Below are positions 42,920 to 51,240 of a stretch of 64,000 nt of DNA, in pieces; positions within the stretch are counted from its first letter, which is position 1; each line of letters opens with the position of its first letter. The stretch comes from Paenibacillus sophorae (lineage in GTDB: Bacteria; Bacillota; Bacilli; Paenibacillales; Paenibacillaceae): positions 3,410,001 through 3,474,000 of the forward strand of contig NZ_CP076607.1 of NCBI RefSeq assembly GCF_018966525.1, in the 5' to 3' direction. The position numbers and the translations under genes were made by a program. The notes under the pieces were generated by a model that was not told where the DNA came from, ran no database searches, and worked only from the letters and a program-made list of their open reading frames with translations.

Positions 42920-43753
42920 CTACATAAGCGCAGGCGCATCCATCTCCCTGCTATGCGTGCGGAACTGTTTTGGCGACATGCCATACCGTTTGCGGAACTG
43001 CCGGTGGAAATAAGTATAGTTCACGAAACCGCAGGCTTCTGCGATATGCTCCAAGGGCATCGGACTGTATACGATCCGCTCCCGAGCCATTTCCAGACGG
43101 ACTTCATTTACATATTTGACGATGGTTGTGCCGAAGGCCTCCTTGAACAGATGGACGGCACGCGAGACGGAGATGCCGACATAGTCCGCGACGTCTTCCA
43201 GATGGAAGGAAAGTGCCGCATTTTCCTCAACAAACTGCTTCATCCGGTAAGCCAGATATCCCCTTGTAGAGACGGAGGGGCGGTCCACGGTAAGACGGTC
43301 GATTTCCATGCACAGAATTTGCAGGTAACAGCTTGAAATTTCCGGGGAAAAATCGGACAGGCGGCGCTGCTCCAGCACGAGCTGGCGGAATAGTCCAATT
43401 AATGCGTCATTCAGCGGGATATGCATAAGCGAAGGCCGAAGGCGGCTGTTCCACCACCGGTCAATCCATTCCCCCCGGCAAAAGATATGATAATCCCCGC
43501 TTTCAACGCGCGGCTCGCCCAGCGGATATTTCTCTTTGTCGATAATCAGATTGTACGGAACGCCTGGCGCAATGAGCATCAGGCCGCCGCTCTCCACACG
43601 TGTGATCTCGCCGTCAATCAGGGCGCTGCAGCCCCCTTCGGTCTGAAGACGAATGAGATAATGGGGGAAGCCTTCCGCTTCCGACATCTGGAAAGGTTTA
43701 TGATGGAAGGAGAATCCGGCGGTTAAAATAGTACAAGGTGCGTCGCTTGTCAT
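42920..43753 (-). CDS. AraC-family regulator with cupin sensor
   Basis: 277 residues: an N-terminal cupin-like sensing domain (about 1-160) and a C-terminal AraC double helix-turn-helix (FHLEDVADYVGISVSRAVHLFKEAFGTTIVKYVNEVRLEMARERIVYS and LEHIAEACGFVNYTYFHRQFRKRYGMSPKQFR). It is divergent from the isomerase/dehydrogenase operon at 44030, so it probably activates that operon in response to a sugar (inference). Confidence 0.92.
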   Translation of the reverse strand: MTSDAPCTILTAGFSFHHKPFQMSEAEGFPHYLIRLQTEGGCSALIDGEITRVESGGLMLIAPGVPYNLIIDKEKYPLGEPRVESGDYHIFCRGEWIDRWWNSRLRPSLMHIPLNDALIGLFRQLVLEQRRLSDFSPEISSCYLQILCMEIDRLTVDRPSVSTRGYLAYRMKQFVEENAALSFHLEDVADYVGISVSRAVHLFKEAFGTTIVKYVNEVRLEMARERIVYSPMPLEHIAEACGFVNYTYFHRQFRKRYGMSPKQFRTHSREMDAPALM

Positions 43754-44029
43754 AAGTCCTCCTAATTTAGTTAAAAGATAATCAGATTGTTCATGTTTTA
43801 ATCATATTATTCATTTTATTATATTTGCTTTCAGATTACGATGATACTAGTTCTCGGGCAGCGAAAAAAATTCAAAAAAACGCAAAAACTGCCCAAAAAT
43901 CCAAGGGAACCTGCGTGCCTTGGCGTTTTGCTCCCGGGAGGATCAAGAGTGCTGATGCCGTATAGATTAGCTCTTTTTGTTCAGGTAGACAACAATGCTC
44001 AATTACATTCTGCGGGAGTGATTACAAAA

Positions 44030-44800
44030 ATGGTGAAGATCGGTTTGCAGCTCTATACGCTCAGAGAAGAACTGGAAAGGGACTTCGAAGGCACTCTGCG
44101 CAAGGTGGCCGAACTGGGCTACAGCGGCGTCGAATTTTTTGATTATTTCGGCCGGAGCGCTGCAGAAGTTAAAGCACTGCTTGAGGAAACCGGGTTGACC
44201 GCTATAGGAGCGCACAGACCTTATGATGTTCTACTCAAGAATGCGGATGCCGAGATCGACTACATACTGAAGATTGGCAGCCCTTATCTGATCGTGCCCT
44301 ACCTAACTGAGGAACAGCGGAGCGATTGGGGCAGTGTTGCGGCCAATTTACGGACTCTCGGAGAGAAATGTAAGGAGAAAGGCGCCATACTGCTATATCA
44401 CAACCATGATTTTGAACTGCGGGAGAAGAGCGGCGGATTGACGGCATTCGACTATCTGTACCGGGAAGTGCCGGAAGATTTTCTCCAGGTTGAAATGGAT
44501 ACCTGCTGGGTGTATTACGGCGGTTACGATCCCGTGCAGTATATCGGCAAGTACGCGGGAAGGCTTCCCCTGGTTCATCTGAAAGATATGAAGCAGTTGG
44601 AAGACGGTTCCGCTGAAACGGTGGTGCTTGGCGAAGGTGAAGTGGATCTTGCCGCTATTCTGAAAGCGTCGGAACAGGCTCGCGTCAAGTGGGCCATTGT
44701 GGAGCAAGACTTCTGCAGCCGACCGCCGCTGGACAGCGTGGCGGATAGTATAAAGTGGCTTGAAACAAACTATAAACAAGGAGGCAATATTCATGTCTAA
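44030..44800 (+). CDS. Sugar phosphate isomerase/epimerase (xylose isomerase-like TIM barrel)
   Basis: 256 residues from ATG 44030 (GGGAG upstream). The frame runs 63 codons further left, but that stretch is Lys-rich, low in family features and has no site. Seen: IGLQLYTLREELERDFEGTL, GYSGVEFFDYFG, LLYHNHDFELRE (metal His/Glu), FLQVEMDTCWVYYGG and LVHLKDMK. The IolE/Hyi/YcjR fold acts on keto-sugars or inosose. It is co-transcribed with the oxidoreductase that overlaps its last eight bases. Confidence 0.88.
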   Translation: MVKIGLQLYTLREELERDFEGTLRKVAELGYSGVEFFDYFGRSAAEVKALLEETGLTAIGAHRPYDVLLKNADAEIDYILKIGSPYLIVPYLTEEQRSDWGSVAANLRTLGEKCKEKGAILLYHNHDFELREKSGGLTAFDYLYREVPEDFLQVEMDTCWVYYGGYDPVQYIGKYAGRLPLVHLKDMKQLEDGSAETVVLGEGEVDLAAILKASEQARVKWAIVEQDFCSRPPLDSVADSIKWLETNYKQGGNIHV

Positions 44801-45926
44801 AACACTTAAAATCGCAATTATCGGCTGCGGAGGTATCGCGAAGGGCAAGCACTTGCCAAGTCTCTCGCGCCAAAAGAACGCCGAACTGGTCGCTTTCTGC
44901 GACATTATCGAAGAGCGGGCGCAGGAAGCCGCAGAAAAGTATGGCGCGGAAGGCGCCAAGGTGTATACGGACTTCCGCAAGCTGCTTGAAGCCGGCGGCA
45001 TCGACGTGGTGCATGTATGTACGCCGAACGACAGCCACTCGGTAATTACGGTTGCCGCGCTTGAAGCCGACTGCCACGTGATGTGCGAGAAGCCAATGGC
45101 GAAGACGACGGCTCAGGCGCAGGAAATGCTGGACGCCGCCCGCCGGACCGGCAAGAAGCTGTCTATCGCCTACCAGAACCGTTTCCGCAACGACAGCCAA
45201 TATTTGAAGGAAATGTGCGAGAACGGAGAGCTGGGCGAGGTTTACTATGCCAAGGCAATCGCACTGCGCCGCCGCGCGGTGCCGACTTGGGGCGTATTCC
45301 TGGACGAAGAGAAGCAGGGCGGAGGCCCGCTGATCGACATCGGCACGCATGCGCTCGATTTGACGCTGTGGATGATGGACAACTACAAGCCGCGCAGCGT
45401 AACTGGCTCGGTGTTCCATAAGCTCGGACACCGGGAGAACGCCGCCAATGCATTCGGACCGTGGGACCCGGAGAAGTTCAAGGTTGAGGATTCCGCGTTC
45501 GGCTTCATTACGATGGAGAACGGAGCGACGATTGCGCTGGAATCGAGCTGGGCGCTGAACGTTGCCGAGTACGGCGAAGCGAAGACGCTGCTGTGCGGAA
45601 CCGAAGCAGGCGCGGACATGACCGACGGGCTTCGCATTAACGGCGAACGCTCCGGCCGTCTGTATGAGACGAATATCGAGCTTACTCCGGGCGGAGTCGC
45701 TTTTTATTCGGGCGATGAAGAGAGCGAGGCGGACCGCGAAGCGCGTCTGTGGCTCGAAGCGGTGGCTCTGGATAAGGAACCGCTGGTTAAGCCGGAGCAG
45801 GCGTTTGTGGTTACGCAAATTCTGGAGGCCATTTACGAATCCGCCCGCACAGGACGGACCGTATATTTTGACGGAACCCAGGACAATGAGCCCCAGGAAG
45901 CCGCTCAAGCGGTGCTGCATAAATAA
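44793..45926 (+). CDS. Gfo/Idh/MocA-family oxidoreductase
   Basis: 377 residues; ATG 44793 with AAGGAGG upstream. An N-terminal Rossmann domain (LKIAIIGCGGIAKGKHLPSL, with the GxGxxA-type NAD loop) is followed by VVHVCTPNDSH and the catalytic region HVMCEKPMAKTTAQAQEM (EKP Lys). The C-terminal beta-sheet domain has GGGPLIDIGTHALDLTLWMM. It oxidises or reduces a sugar or polyol hydroxyl using NAD(P) (family knowledge). Flanking isomerases on both sides suggest a three-enzyme sugar pathway. Confidence 0.92.
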   Translation: MSKTLKIAIIGCGGIAKGKHLPSLSRQKNAELVAFCDIIEERAQEAAEKYGAEGAKVYTDFRKLLEAGGIDVVHVCTPNDSHSVITVAALEADCHVMCEKPMAKTTAQAQEMLDAARRTGKKLSIAYQNRFRNDSQYLKEMCENGELGEVYYAKAIALRRRAVPTWGVFLDEEKQGGGPLIDIGTHALDLTLWMMDNYKPRSVTGSVFHKLGHRENAANAFGPWDPEKFKVEDSAFGFITMENGATIALESSWALNVAEYGEAKTLLCGTEAGADMTDGLRINGERSGRLYETNIELTPGGVAFYSGDEESEADREARLWLEAVALDKEPLVKPEQAFVVTQILEAIYESARTGRTVYFDGTQDNEPQEAAQAVLHK

Positions 45927-45956
45927 GACGATAAACGGAGAGGGGAAACACAATCC

Positions 45957-46925
45957 ATGAAACTTGGCGTATTTTTGGTACTGTTCGGGGGCCGCAAGCT
46001 GGAGGATGCACTGGACTATGTGGCGGAAAAAGGAGTTAAAGCGGTGGAGATCGGCACGGGAGGCAATCCCGGAAAAAGACACTGCGATCCGAAGCTGCTG
46101 CTTGAAGACGAGCGGGCACTTAAGGAATTCAAGCATGCGGTGGAGTCGAGAGGGCTTATCATCAGCGCGCTCAGCTGCCACGGCAACCCGCTGCATCCGC
46201 AAAAAGCGCTGGCGCATAAGGATCACGAGGATTTCTTGAACTCGGTGAAGCTGGCAGAGAAGCTGGGAGTTCCGGTTGTCAATACGTTCTCCGGCTGCCC
46301 CGGAGACCATGAGGATGCGAAATATCCGAACTGGCCGGTTGCACCTTGGCCGAATGATTTTCAGGAAGTGCTGAAATGGCAGTGGGAGAATAAAATCATT
46401 CCATACTGGACGGAGACGGGGGCTTTTGCGGCGGAGCATGGCGTCAAAGTCGGCCTTGAGCTGCACGGCGGCTTCTCGGTCCATACACCTGCAACTCTGC
46501 TCCGCCTGAGAGAAGCGGCGGGCGAAGTGATCGGCGCGAATCTGGACCCGAGCCATATGTGGTGGCAGGGTATCGACCCCGTACAGGCTATTCATATCCT
46601 AGGCCGTGCCGGAGCGATTCATCACTTCCATGCCAAGGATACGGTCATTGATCCAGTCAATGTGAACAAGTACGGTCTAACTGATATGCAGACCTATGAC
46701 AACATGCTGGACCGCGCCTGGCAGTTCCGCACCGTCGGCTTCGGCCATGATCTGAAGACTTGGGCGGATATTGTCAGCGCGCTTCGCCTGGTTGGATATG
46801 ATTACGTCGTCAGCATTGAGCATGAAGACGGGCTGATGTCGATCAACGAAGGTTTCTCCAAAGCAGTCGACAATCTGAATCAGGTGCTGATTCAAGAGCA
46901 GCTCGGCGAAATGTGGTGGCTGTAA
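45957..46925 (+). CDS. Sugar phosphate isomerase/epimerase
   Basis: A 322-residue TIM barrel of the same superfamily as the gene at 44030 but longer and distinct: MKLGVFLVLFGGRKLEDALDYVAEKG, VEIGTGGNPGKRHCDP, ALSCHGNPLHP, VGLELHGGFSVHTPATLL, GANLDPSHMWWQGIDP, HHFHAKDT and YVVSIEHEDGLMS. Metal ligands Glu, Asp, His and Glu are recognisable. The substrate is unknown; similar genes occur with Gfo/Idh enzymes in keto-glycoside and inositol breakdown. It is the third gene of the operon; a hairpin follows. Confidence 0.9.
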   Translation: MKLGVFLVLFGGRKLEDALDYVAEKGVKAVEIGTGGNPGKRHCDPKLLLEDERALKEFKHAVESRGLIISALSCHGNPLHPQKALAHKDHEDFLNSVKLAEKLGVPVVNTFSGCPGDHEDAKYPNWPVAPWPNDFQEVLKWQWENKIIPYWTETGAFAAEHGVKVGLELHGGFSVHTPATLLRLREAAGEVIGANLDPSHMWWQGIDPVQAIHILGRAGAIHHFHAKDTVIDPVNVNKYGLTDMQTYDNMLDRAWQFRTVGFGHDLKTWADIVSALRLVGYDYVVSIEHEDGLMSINEGFSKAVDNLNQVLIQEQLGEMWWL

Positions 46926-46968
46926 GGATTTGATCCTGACAGGACTGATTTAGCCGGAGGCGTATTCG

Positions 46969-47012
46969 AGCACACCGGGGCCAAAGCAGATTTGGTACCG
47001 GTGTGCTTTCTA
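46969..47012 (+). terminator. Terminator between the isomerase operon and GH13 gene
   Basis: AGCACACCGG and CCGGTGTGCT arms, followed by TTCTATTT. Confidence 0.7.
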
Positions 47013-47045
47013 TTTCGAGAGTTTCAGGTAGTAAGGAGGATTACA

Positions 47046-48668
47046 GTGGGAAATAATAAATGGTGGAAAGAAACGGTAGTCTATCAAATCTATCCCCGCA
47101 GTTTTCAGGATACGAACGGAGACGGAATCGGGGACCTGAAAGGAATTATCTCCAGACTGGATTATTTGGCGGAGCTTGGAATCGGGGCCATCTGGCTTTC
47201 CCCGGTATGCAAATCGCCCCAGGATGACAATGGCTACGATATATCCGACTATCAGGATATCGATCCGATGTTCGGTTCGCTTAAGGACATGGAGACGCTT
47301 ATTAACGAGTCCAAGAAACGAAACATCCGAATTGTCATGGACTTAGTGCTGAATCATTCGTCCGATGAGCATCCGTGGTTTCTGGAGGCGAAAAAGAGCA
47401 AGGCCAATCCGTATCATGATTACTACGTCTGGAGAGACGGGGTGGAAGGAACGCCGCCTAATGATTTGCGGGGCTGCTTCGGCGGGTCCGCGTGGGAATG
47501 GGTTCCGGAGCTGGGACAGTATTATTTGCATCAGTTTGCCGTGAAGCAGCCGGATCTCAACTGGGATAATCCCAAGGTCCGGCAGGAGATTTACGACATG
47601 ATCAACTGGTGGATGGACAAGGGAGTGGGCGGTTTCCGGCTTGATGTAATCGACCTGATCGCCAAAGAGCCCGACCGGAAAATTACCGCCAACGGTCCGA
47701 ATCTTCATAAGTATATTCAAGAGCTCAGCAGGGAAACTTTTCAAAAGGGAGATCTGCTGACGGTAGGCGAAACCTGGGGCGCTACTCCAGAGATCGCCAA
47801 GCTGTTCAGCAATCCGGACGGCAGTGAATTTTCCATGGTGTTCCAGTTTGAGCATATCATGCTGGATGAGCAGGAAGGGAAAGGGAAGTGGGATCTTGCG
47901 CCGCTGGATTTCTTGAAATTAAAGCAGGTGCTGTCCAAATGGCAGACGGAACTGAAGGGCGAAGCCTGGAACAGCCTCTTCTGGAACAACCACGATCTGC
48001 CGCGTATCGTCTCCCGCTGGGGGAATGACGGAGAATACCGTGTGGAGTCGGCCAAAATGCTGGCCACCCTTCTTCATGGCATGCAGGGCACCCCTTATAT
48101 CTATCAGGGTGAAGAGCTGGGCATGACGAATGTGCGCTATCCTATTGAAGATTTCCGGGACATCGAGCTGCTGAACCTGTACAAAGAGCGGATAGAAGGC
48201 GGATACGACCACGAAGATATCATGGAGTCGATTTACACCAAAGGCCGCGACAATGCGCGTACGCCGATGCAGTGGGATGCTTCCGAACATGCGGGATTTA
48301 CAGCGGACCAGCCTTGGATTCGGGTCAATCCGAATTACACGGAGATCAATGCGGCAGCCGAATTGGACAATCCGGACTCCATATTTCATTACTATAAGAA
48401 GCTGATTCGGCTGCGTAAGGAACATAACGTAATCGTATACGGAGACTACAAGCTGCTATTTCCTGAAGATAAGGACTTGTTCGGTTATACCCGCTCGCTG
48501 GGTGATACCACGCTGCTCGTGCTGTGCAATTTTTATGGAAATACCGTTTCATTCGAACTCCCCGAAGAATTGGCTGGAGAAAAGGAACTGCTGATCTCCA
48601 ACTATAGTGATGAAGCTTCCGTCGGTACGCTGCGTCCTTATGAGGCAAGAATGTACCTGCTGAAATAA
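47046..48668 (+). CDS. GH13 alpha-glucosidase (oligo-1,6-glucosidase type)
   Basis: 540 residues; GTG 47046 with AAGGAGGA upstream (the frame is open to 46992 without a site). The barrel shows WWKETVVYQIYPRSFQDTNGDGIGD, MDLVLNHSSDEHPWF, GVGGFRLDVIDLIAK (nucleophile Asp), LLTVGETWG (acid/base Glu) and WNNHDLPRIVSRWG (stabilising Asp). It lacks a signal peptide, so it cleaves imported isomalto- or malto-oligosaccharides in the cytoplasm. The Val after the nucleophile motif (DVI) is typical of alpha-1,6 or mixed specificity; exact preference is uncertain. Confidence 0.93.
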   Translation: MGNNKWWKETVVYQIYPRSFQDTNGDGIGDLKGIISRLDYLAELGIGAIWLSPVCKSPQDDNGYDISDYQDIDPMFGSLKDMETLINESKKRNIRIVMDLVLNHSSDEHPWFLEAKKSKANPYHDYYVWRDGVEGTPPNDLRGCFGGSAWEWVPELGQYYLHQFAVKQPDLNWDNPKVRQEIYDMINWWMDKGVGGFRLDVIDLIAKEPDRKITANGPNLHKYIQELSRETFQKGDLLTVGETWGATPEIAKLFSNPDGSEFSMVFQFEHIMLDEQEGKGKWDLAPLDFLKLKQVLSKWQTELKGEAWNSLFWNNHDLPRIVSRWGNDGEYRVESAKMLATLLHGMQGTPYIYQGEELGMTNVRYPIEDFRDIELLNLYKERIEGGYDHEDIMESIYTKGRDNARTPMQWDASEHAGFTADQPWIRVNPNYTEINAAAELDNPDSIFHYYKKLIRLRKEHNVIVYGDYKLLFPEDKDLFGYTRSLGDTTLLVLCNFYGNTVSFELPEELAGEKELLISNYSDEASVGTLRPYEARMYLLK

Positions 48669-48670
48669 GT

Positions 48671-48806
48671 TTGAATAAGTTTGAAAATTCGGAAGCCTTT
48701 CGCGAGGGATATGGCGTCGTATTCGACAGTCCCGGCGTACAGGCGCGCAAAGAGCTGTATGATCTTTATTATAATTTGATCGCAGTCATCGCCGTAAAGC
48801 GGAACA
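48671..48806 (+). pseudogene. Possible C-terminal fragment of a phosphotransferase
   Basis: Just after the GH13 stop, a TTG-started frame reads FENSEAFREGYGVVFDSPGV and QARKELYDLYYNLIAVIAVK, which resembles the last helices of APH-fold kinases. There is no catalytic part or ribosome site. Likely a decayed gene end. Confidence 0.35.
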
Positions 48807-48842
48807 AGCGCCGAGCCTTGCTAAGAGGACCGGCGCTTTTTG
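48806..48842. terminator. Terminator
   Basis: AAGCGCCG pairs with CGGCGCTT, followed by TTT; it lies between the GH13 gene and the convergent carbamoyltransferase gene. Confidence 0.7.
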
Positions 48843-48848
48843 GCAGCG

Positions 48849-49721
48849 TCAAGAAGCCGTATGCCCAGAGTGATAAAGGCAATACAGCATTATGGCCTGC
48901 TGGACATACAGTAGACATTTTTTAAATTCATATCCGACAAAATAATCCGAGTTGATGGCATCCGCTGTGACTTCTTCCCCTCTGAAAAAGGGCGGACACG
49001 GATTGAGCAGTGCACCGGGCTTGGCCGTCTGCATCCGCTGTAAATTTAGCTGGTACTTCCCTATGTATTCAGCAGTACGGTATTCCTCCGGCAAAGAATC
49101 GGTCAGCAGGATGTCGCTGTCCGGCAAAATCCCGTCAAGTTCGGTATGAAACGAATAATTGGCGGTTTCCGGCCCAAGCGCATTGCCCTCGGAGCAGACA
49201 TGGTGGAAGTTTAAATTCATCGTCTTCGCCATGCTCATCCATGTTCGGCTGATGTTGCCCGCCGGACCCACAAAGGTATAGACCAGGTCTTTGTAATCCG
49301 GTCTCCGTCTGCTAATTGCATAGAGGTCGGACATGATTTCGCACGGATGGTTCTCCGAAGTCATGGCATTGATGACAGGGATCGAAGCACACCGCGACAG
49401 TTCCCGAAGTTTATGGAGTTCCGGATGCCGGACTACGGCCGCGTCTGCCCAATTCTCCATATAGCCCATGACATCAGCGAGATCTTCTCTCTTATTCAGA
49501 GCTTCTGGGGACATGCAAATATACTCACCCCGCAGATCGCGGATGCCTTTCTCAAAGCTTACCCGAGTGCGAAGACTGGATTCGGGAAAAAATAAAATGA
49601 ACGTTTTTCCTTGCAGCAGGGGCTGTTCGCGGTTCTGACAAAGCCGGTCGGTCAAGCCAAAAATATCTTGGATCTGTTCCGGCTTCCACTCCTCAATATC
49701 CAGAAAATTCAGGGTGATCAC
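48849..49721 (-). CDS. Aspartate/ornithine carbamoyltransferase paralogue
   Basis: 290 residues with the two-domain carbamoyltransferase fold. The carbamoyl-phosphate loop reads PESSLRTRVSFEKGI (S-L-R-T-R as in acetyl- and succinyl-ornithine enzymes rather than S-T-R-T-R). The HPxQ motif is HPCE, and the HCLP loop is NPCPPFFRGEE. Domain-linking TFVGPAGNISRTWMSMAKTMN is present. The Gln-to-Glu and lost His-Cys-Leu suggest another substrate than ornithine. No arginine or pyrimidine genes are adjacent. GTG 49721 follows AAAAGGA with only one base between, so the start is uncertain; CTG 49712 has better spacing. Confidence 0.75.
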   Translation of the reverse strand: MITLNFLDIEEWKPEQIQDIFGLTDRLCQNREQPLLQGKTFILFFPESSLRTRVSFEKGIRDLRGEYICMSPEALNKREDLADVMGYMENWADAAVVRHPELHKLRELSRCASIPVINAMTSENHPCEIMSDLYAISRRRPDYKDLVYTFVGPAGNISRTWMSMAKTMNLNFHHVCSEGNALGPETANYSFHTELDGILPDSDILLTDSLPEEYRTAEYIGKYQLNLQRMQTAKPGALLNPCPPFFRGEEVTADAINSDYFVGYEFKKCLLYVQQAIMLYCLYHSGHTAS

Positions 49722-50059
49722 GTCCTTTTATACAAGATGGGTGAGTCTGAACAATGAAATAATATACAAATATATGTATTAGTATACACTATTTTCAGCC
49801 TGTTTTCCGAATTAAATCGGAGGCGCCGATGCCGTATCTTCCATTCCCGCTGGCTAGTTTGCGTGCATTATCTCCCTATCAATATATGTTATAAAAGATA
49901 ACAAATCAGTTGTGATGCAGAGGTTTTTTCTGAATTAACTTAAAATTTTAATTAAAGTGTGTCATTTATATTGACATTCTTTTATGCTCGATAGTATTAT
50001 TATCGCTAATAACAGCTGCAACGAAGAAGTAAAATTCAAAAAGGTTGTTTTCGTTTTCG

Positions 50060-50073
50060 GGAAAAGGTTTTCC
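50060..50073. promoter_or_regulatory. Probable LacI-family operator, copy 1
   Basis: GGAAAAGGTTTTCC: six-base inverted arms around GG. The same 14 bases recur exactly 90 bases downstream, just before the regulator's ribosome site. Confidence 0.6.
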
Positions 50074-50149
50074 TGGTTGGGTTAAACTCGTTCCGCCGGA
50101 TTTACTAAGCAGAAGTTCATCAAAGGTTCTCTCTTTTTTTTGAGAACGA

Positions 50150-50163
50150 GGAAAAGGTTTTCC
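50150..50163. promoter_or_regulatory. Probable LacI-family operator, copy 2
   Basis: The second identical GGAAAAGGTTTTCC lies 26 bases before the lacI-type ATG. Two sites about nine helical turns apart would allow looping by a tetramer. Confidence 0.6.
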
Positions 50164-50189
50164 TGATTATGACAAGGGGGGGTGAAAGC

Positions 50190-51200
50190 ATGTCATTTAC
50201 AATCAAGGATGTGGCCAGACTGGCCGATGTTTCGATTGCCACGGTATCGCGGGTGCTGAACCGGAGCAAGCCTGTCAGTCCTGAAGTGCGTGAAAAAGTC
50301 ATGAAAGTGGTGGACGAGCTCGGATACAATCCGAATCCTGTGGCCCGAACGTTGATTATGAAGGAGAGTATGCTGATCGGCGTTCTTATCCCGGATATCG
50401 CCAATACATTTATCTCAATGTTCGTACGCGGCATTGAAAAAGAACTCTTCCAGCAAGGGTATACGGCGCTGCTCTGCAATACGAACAGTGATACGAAGGT
50501 TGAACTCCACTATCTGAATCTGCTTCGCGAAAAGTATGTAGATGGTGTTGTGTTGTTAACCTCCGCTCCAAAGCCGGAGCAAATCGATTTCTTTAACAAT
50601 CATGATATTCCCGTTATCTTTTCGAGTCATACAGACAAGGACAGCCGGTTCCCATGCATTAATATTGATGATTACCAAGCCAGCTATGATGCCACCAAGT
50701 ACCTGATCGGACTGGGTCACCGCAGCATCGCCTTTTTCTGCGGACCGATGGAGTACTACCAGACGATCCGGCGGTTTGACGGGTATAAGCAGGCTTTGGC
50801 CGATTACGGGATTGAGTTCCAGACAAAATGGCTTTTTGCTAGAGACTATAACATTGAGTCAGGCTACAAGAGCGGGATGGAGCTGTTCGCGCAGGAGGAT
50901 CAGCCTACGGCGGTCTGCTGTGTCAGCGACATGGTTGCGATCGGGGCGATCCGGGCGGCGGAAGACAGCGGAGTCAGCGTTCCGGAGGATGTGTCCATTA
51001 TGGGCTTTGACGATATCCCGATTGCCGGAGCCTACCGGCCAGCGCTCACAACGATCCGCCAACCGGTCTACGATCTTGGTGCTGGGTCGGCGCAGATGCT
51101 GCTCAAACAGATTCGTGAAAAAGATAATTATATTCGGGAAGCTAAAATTCTTCCTCATGAGATCATTGAAAGAGAAAGCTGCCGGGTGCTGAATAACTGA
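50190..51200 (+). CDS. LacI-family transcriptional regulator
   Basis: 336 residues; ATG 50190 after GGGGGGTGAAAGC. The helix-turn-helix TIKDVARLADVSIATVSRVLNRSKPVSPEVREKV is at the N-terminus, the hinge helix at NPNPVARTLI, and a periplasmic-binding-protein fold follows (IGVLIPDIANTFISMFVRGIE; AVCCVSDMVAIGAIRAAEDSG; SIMGFDDIPIAGAYRPALTTI). It likely represses the downstream importer and GH31 gene until an oligosaccharide (maltodextrin or isomaltoside) is present. Confidence 0.93.
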   Translation: MSFTIKDVARLADVSIATVSRVLNRSKPVSPEVREKVMKVVDELGYNPNPVARTLIMKESMLIGVLIPDIANTFISMFVRGIEKELFQQGYTALLCNTNSDTKVELHYLNLLREKYVDGVVLLTSAPKPEQIDFFNNHDIPVIFSSHTDKDSRFPCINIDDYQASYDATKYLIGLGHRSIAFFCGPMEYYQTIRRFDGYKQALADYGIEFQTKWLFARDYNIESGYKSGMELFAQEDQPTAVCCVSDMVAIGAIRAAEDSGVSVPEDVSIMGFDDIPIAGAYRPALTTIRQPVYDLGAGSAQMLLKQIREKDNYIREAKILPHEIIERESCRVLNN

Positions 51201-51240
51201 CCTTTCATATCCATTTTACAATCCGAGGGAGAGATAAGCG

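Larger units (their letters stand above)
49722..50189. other. Regulatory region between carbamoyltransferase and LacI genes
   Basis: 468 bases, AT-rich, with two copies of a 14-base palindrome (50060 and 50150). A hairpin of GTTCTC and GAGAAC around a T-run occurs at about 50127-50146. There is no gene. Confidence 0.5.

Noticed and set aside
43841..44029. 63-codon N-terminal extension of the isomerase gene
   Set aside because: Lys-rich, no ribosome site, absent from the usual family start; ATG 44030 fits better.
44685..46595. 636-codon open frame on the minus strand
   Set aside because: Antisense to the oxidoreductase and isomerase genes, which have clear motifs and ribosome sites. It is a by-product of codon bias, and its own translation has no recognisable domain.
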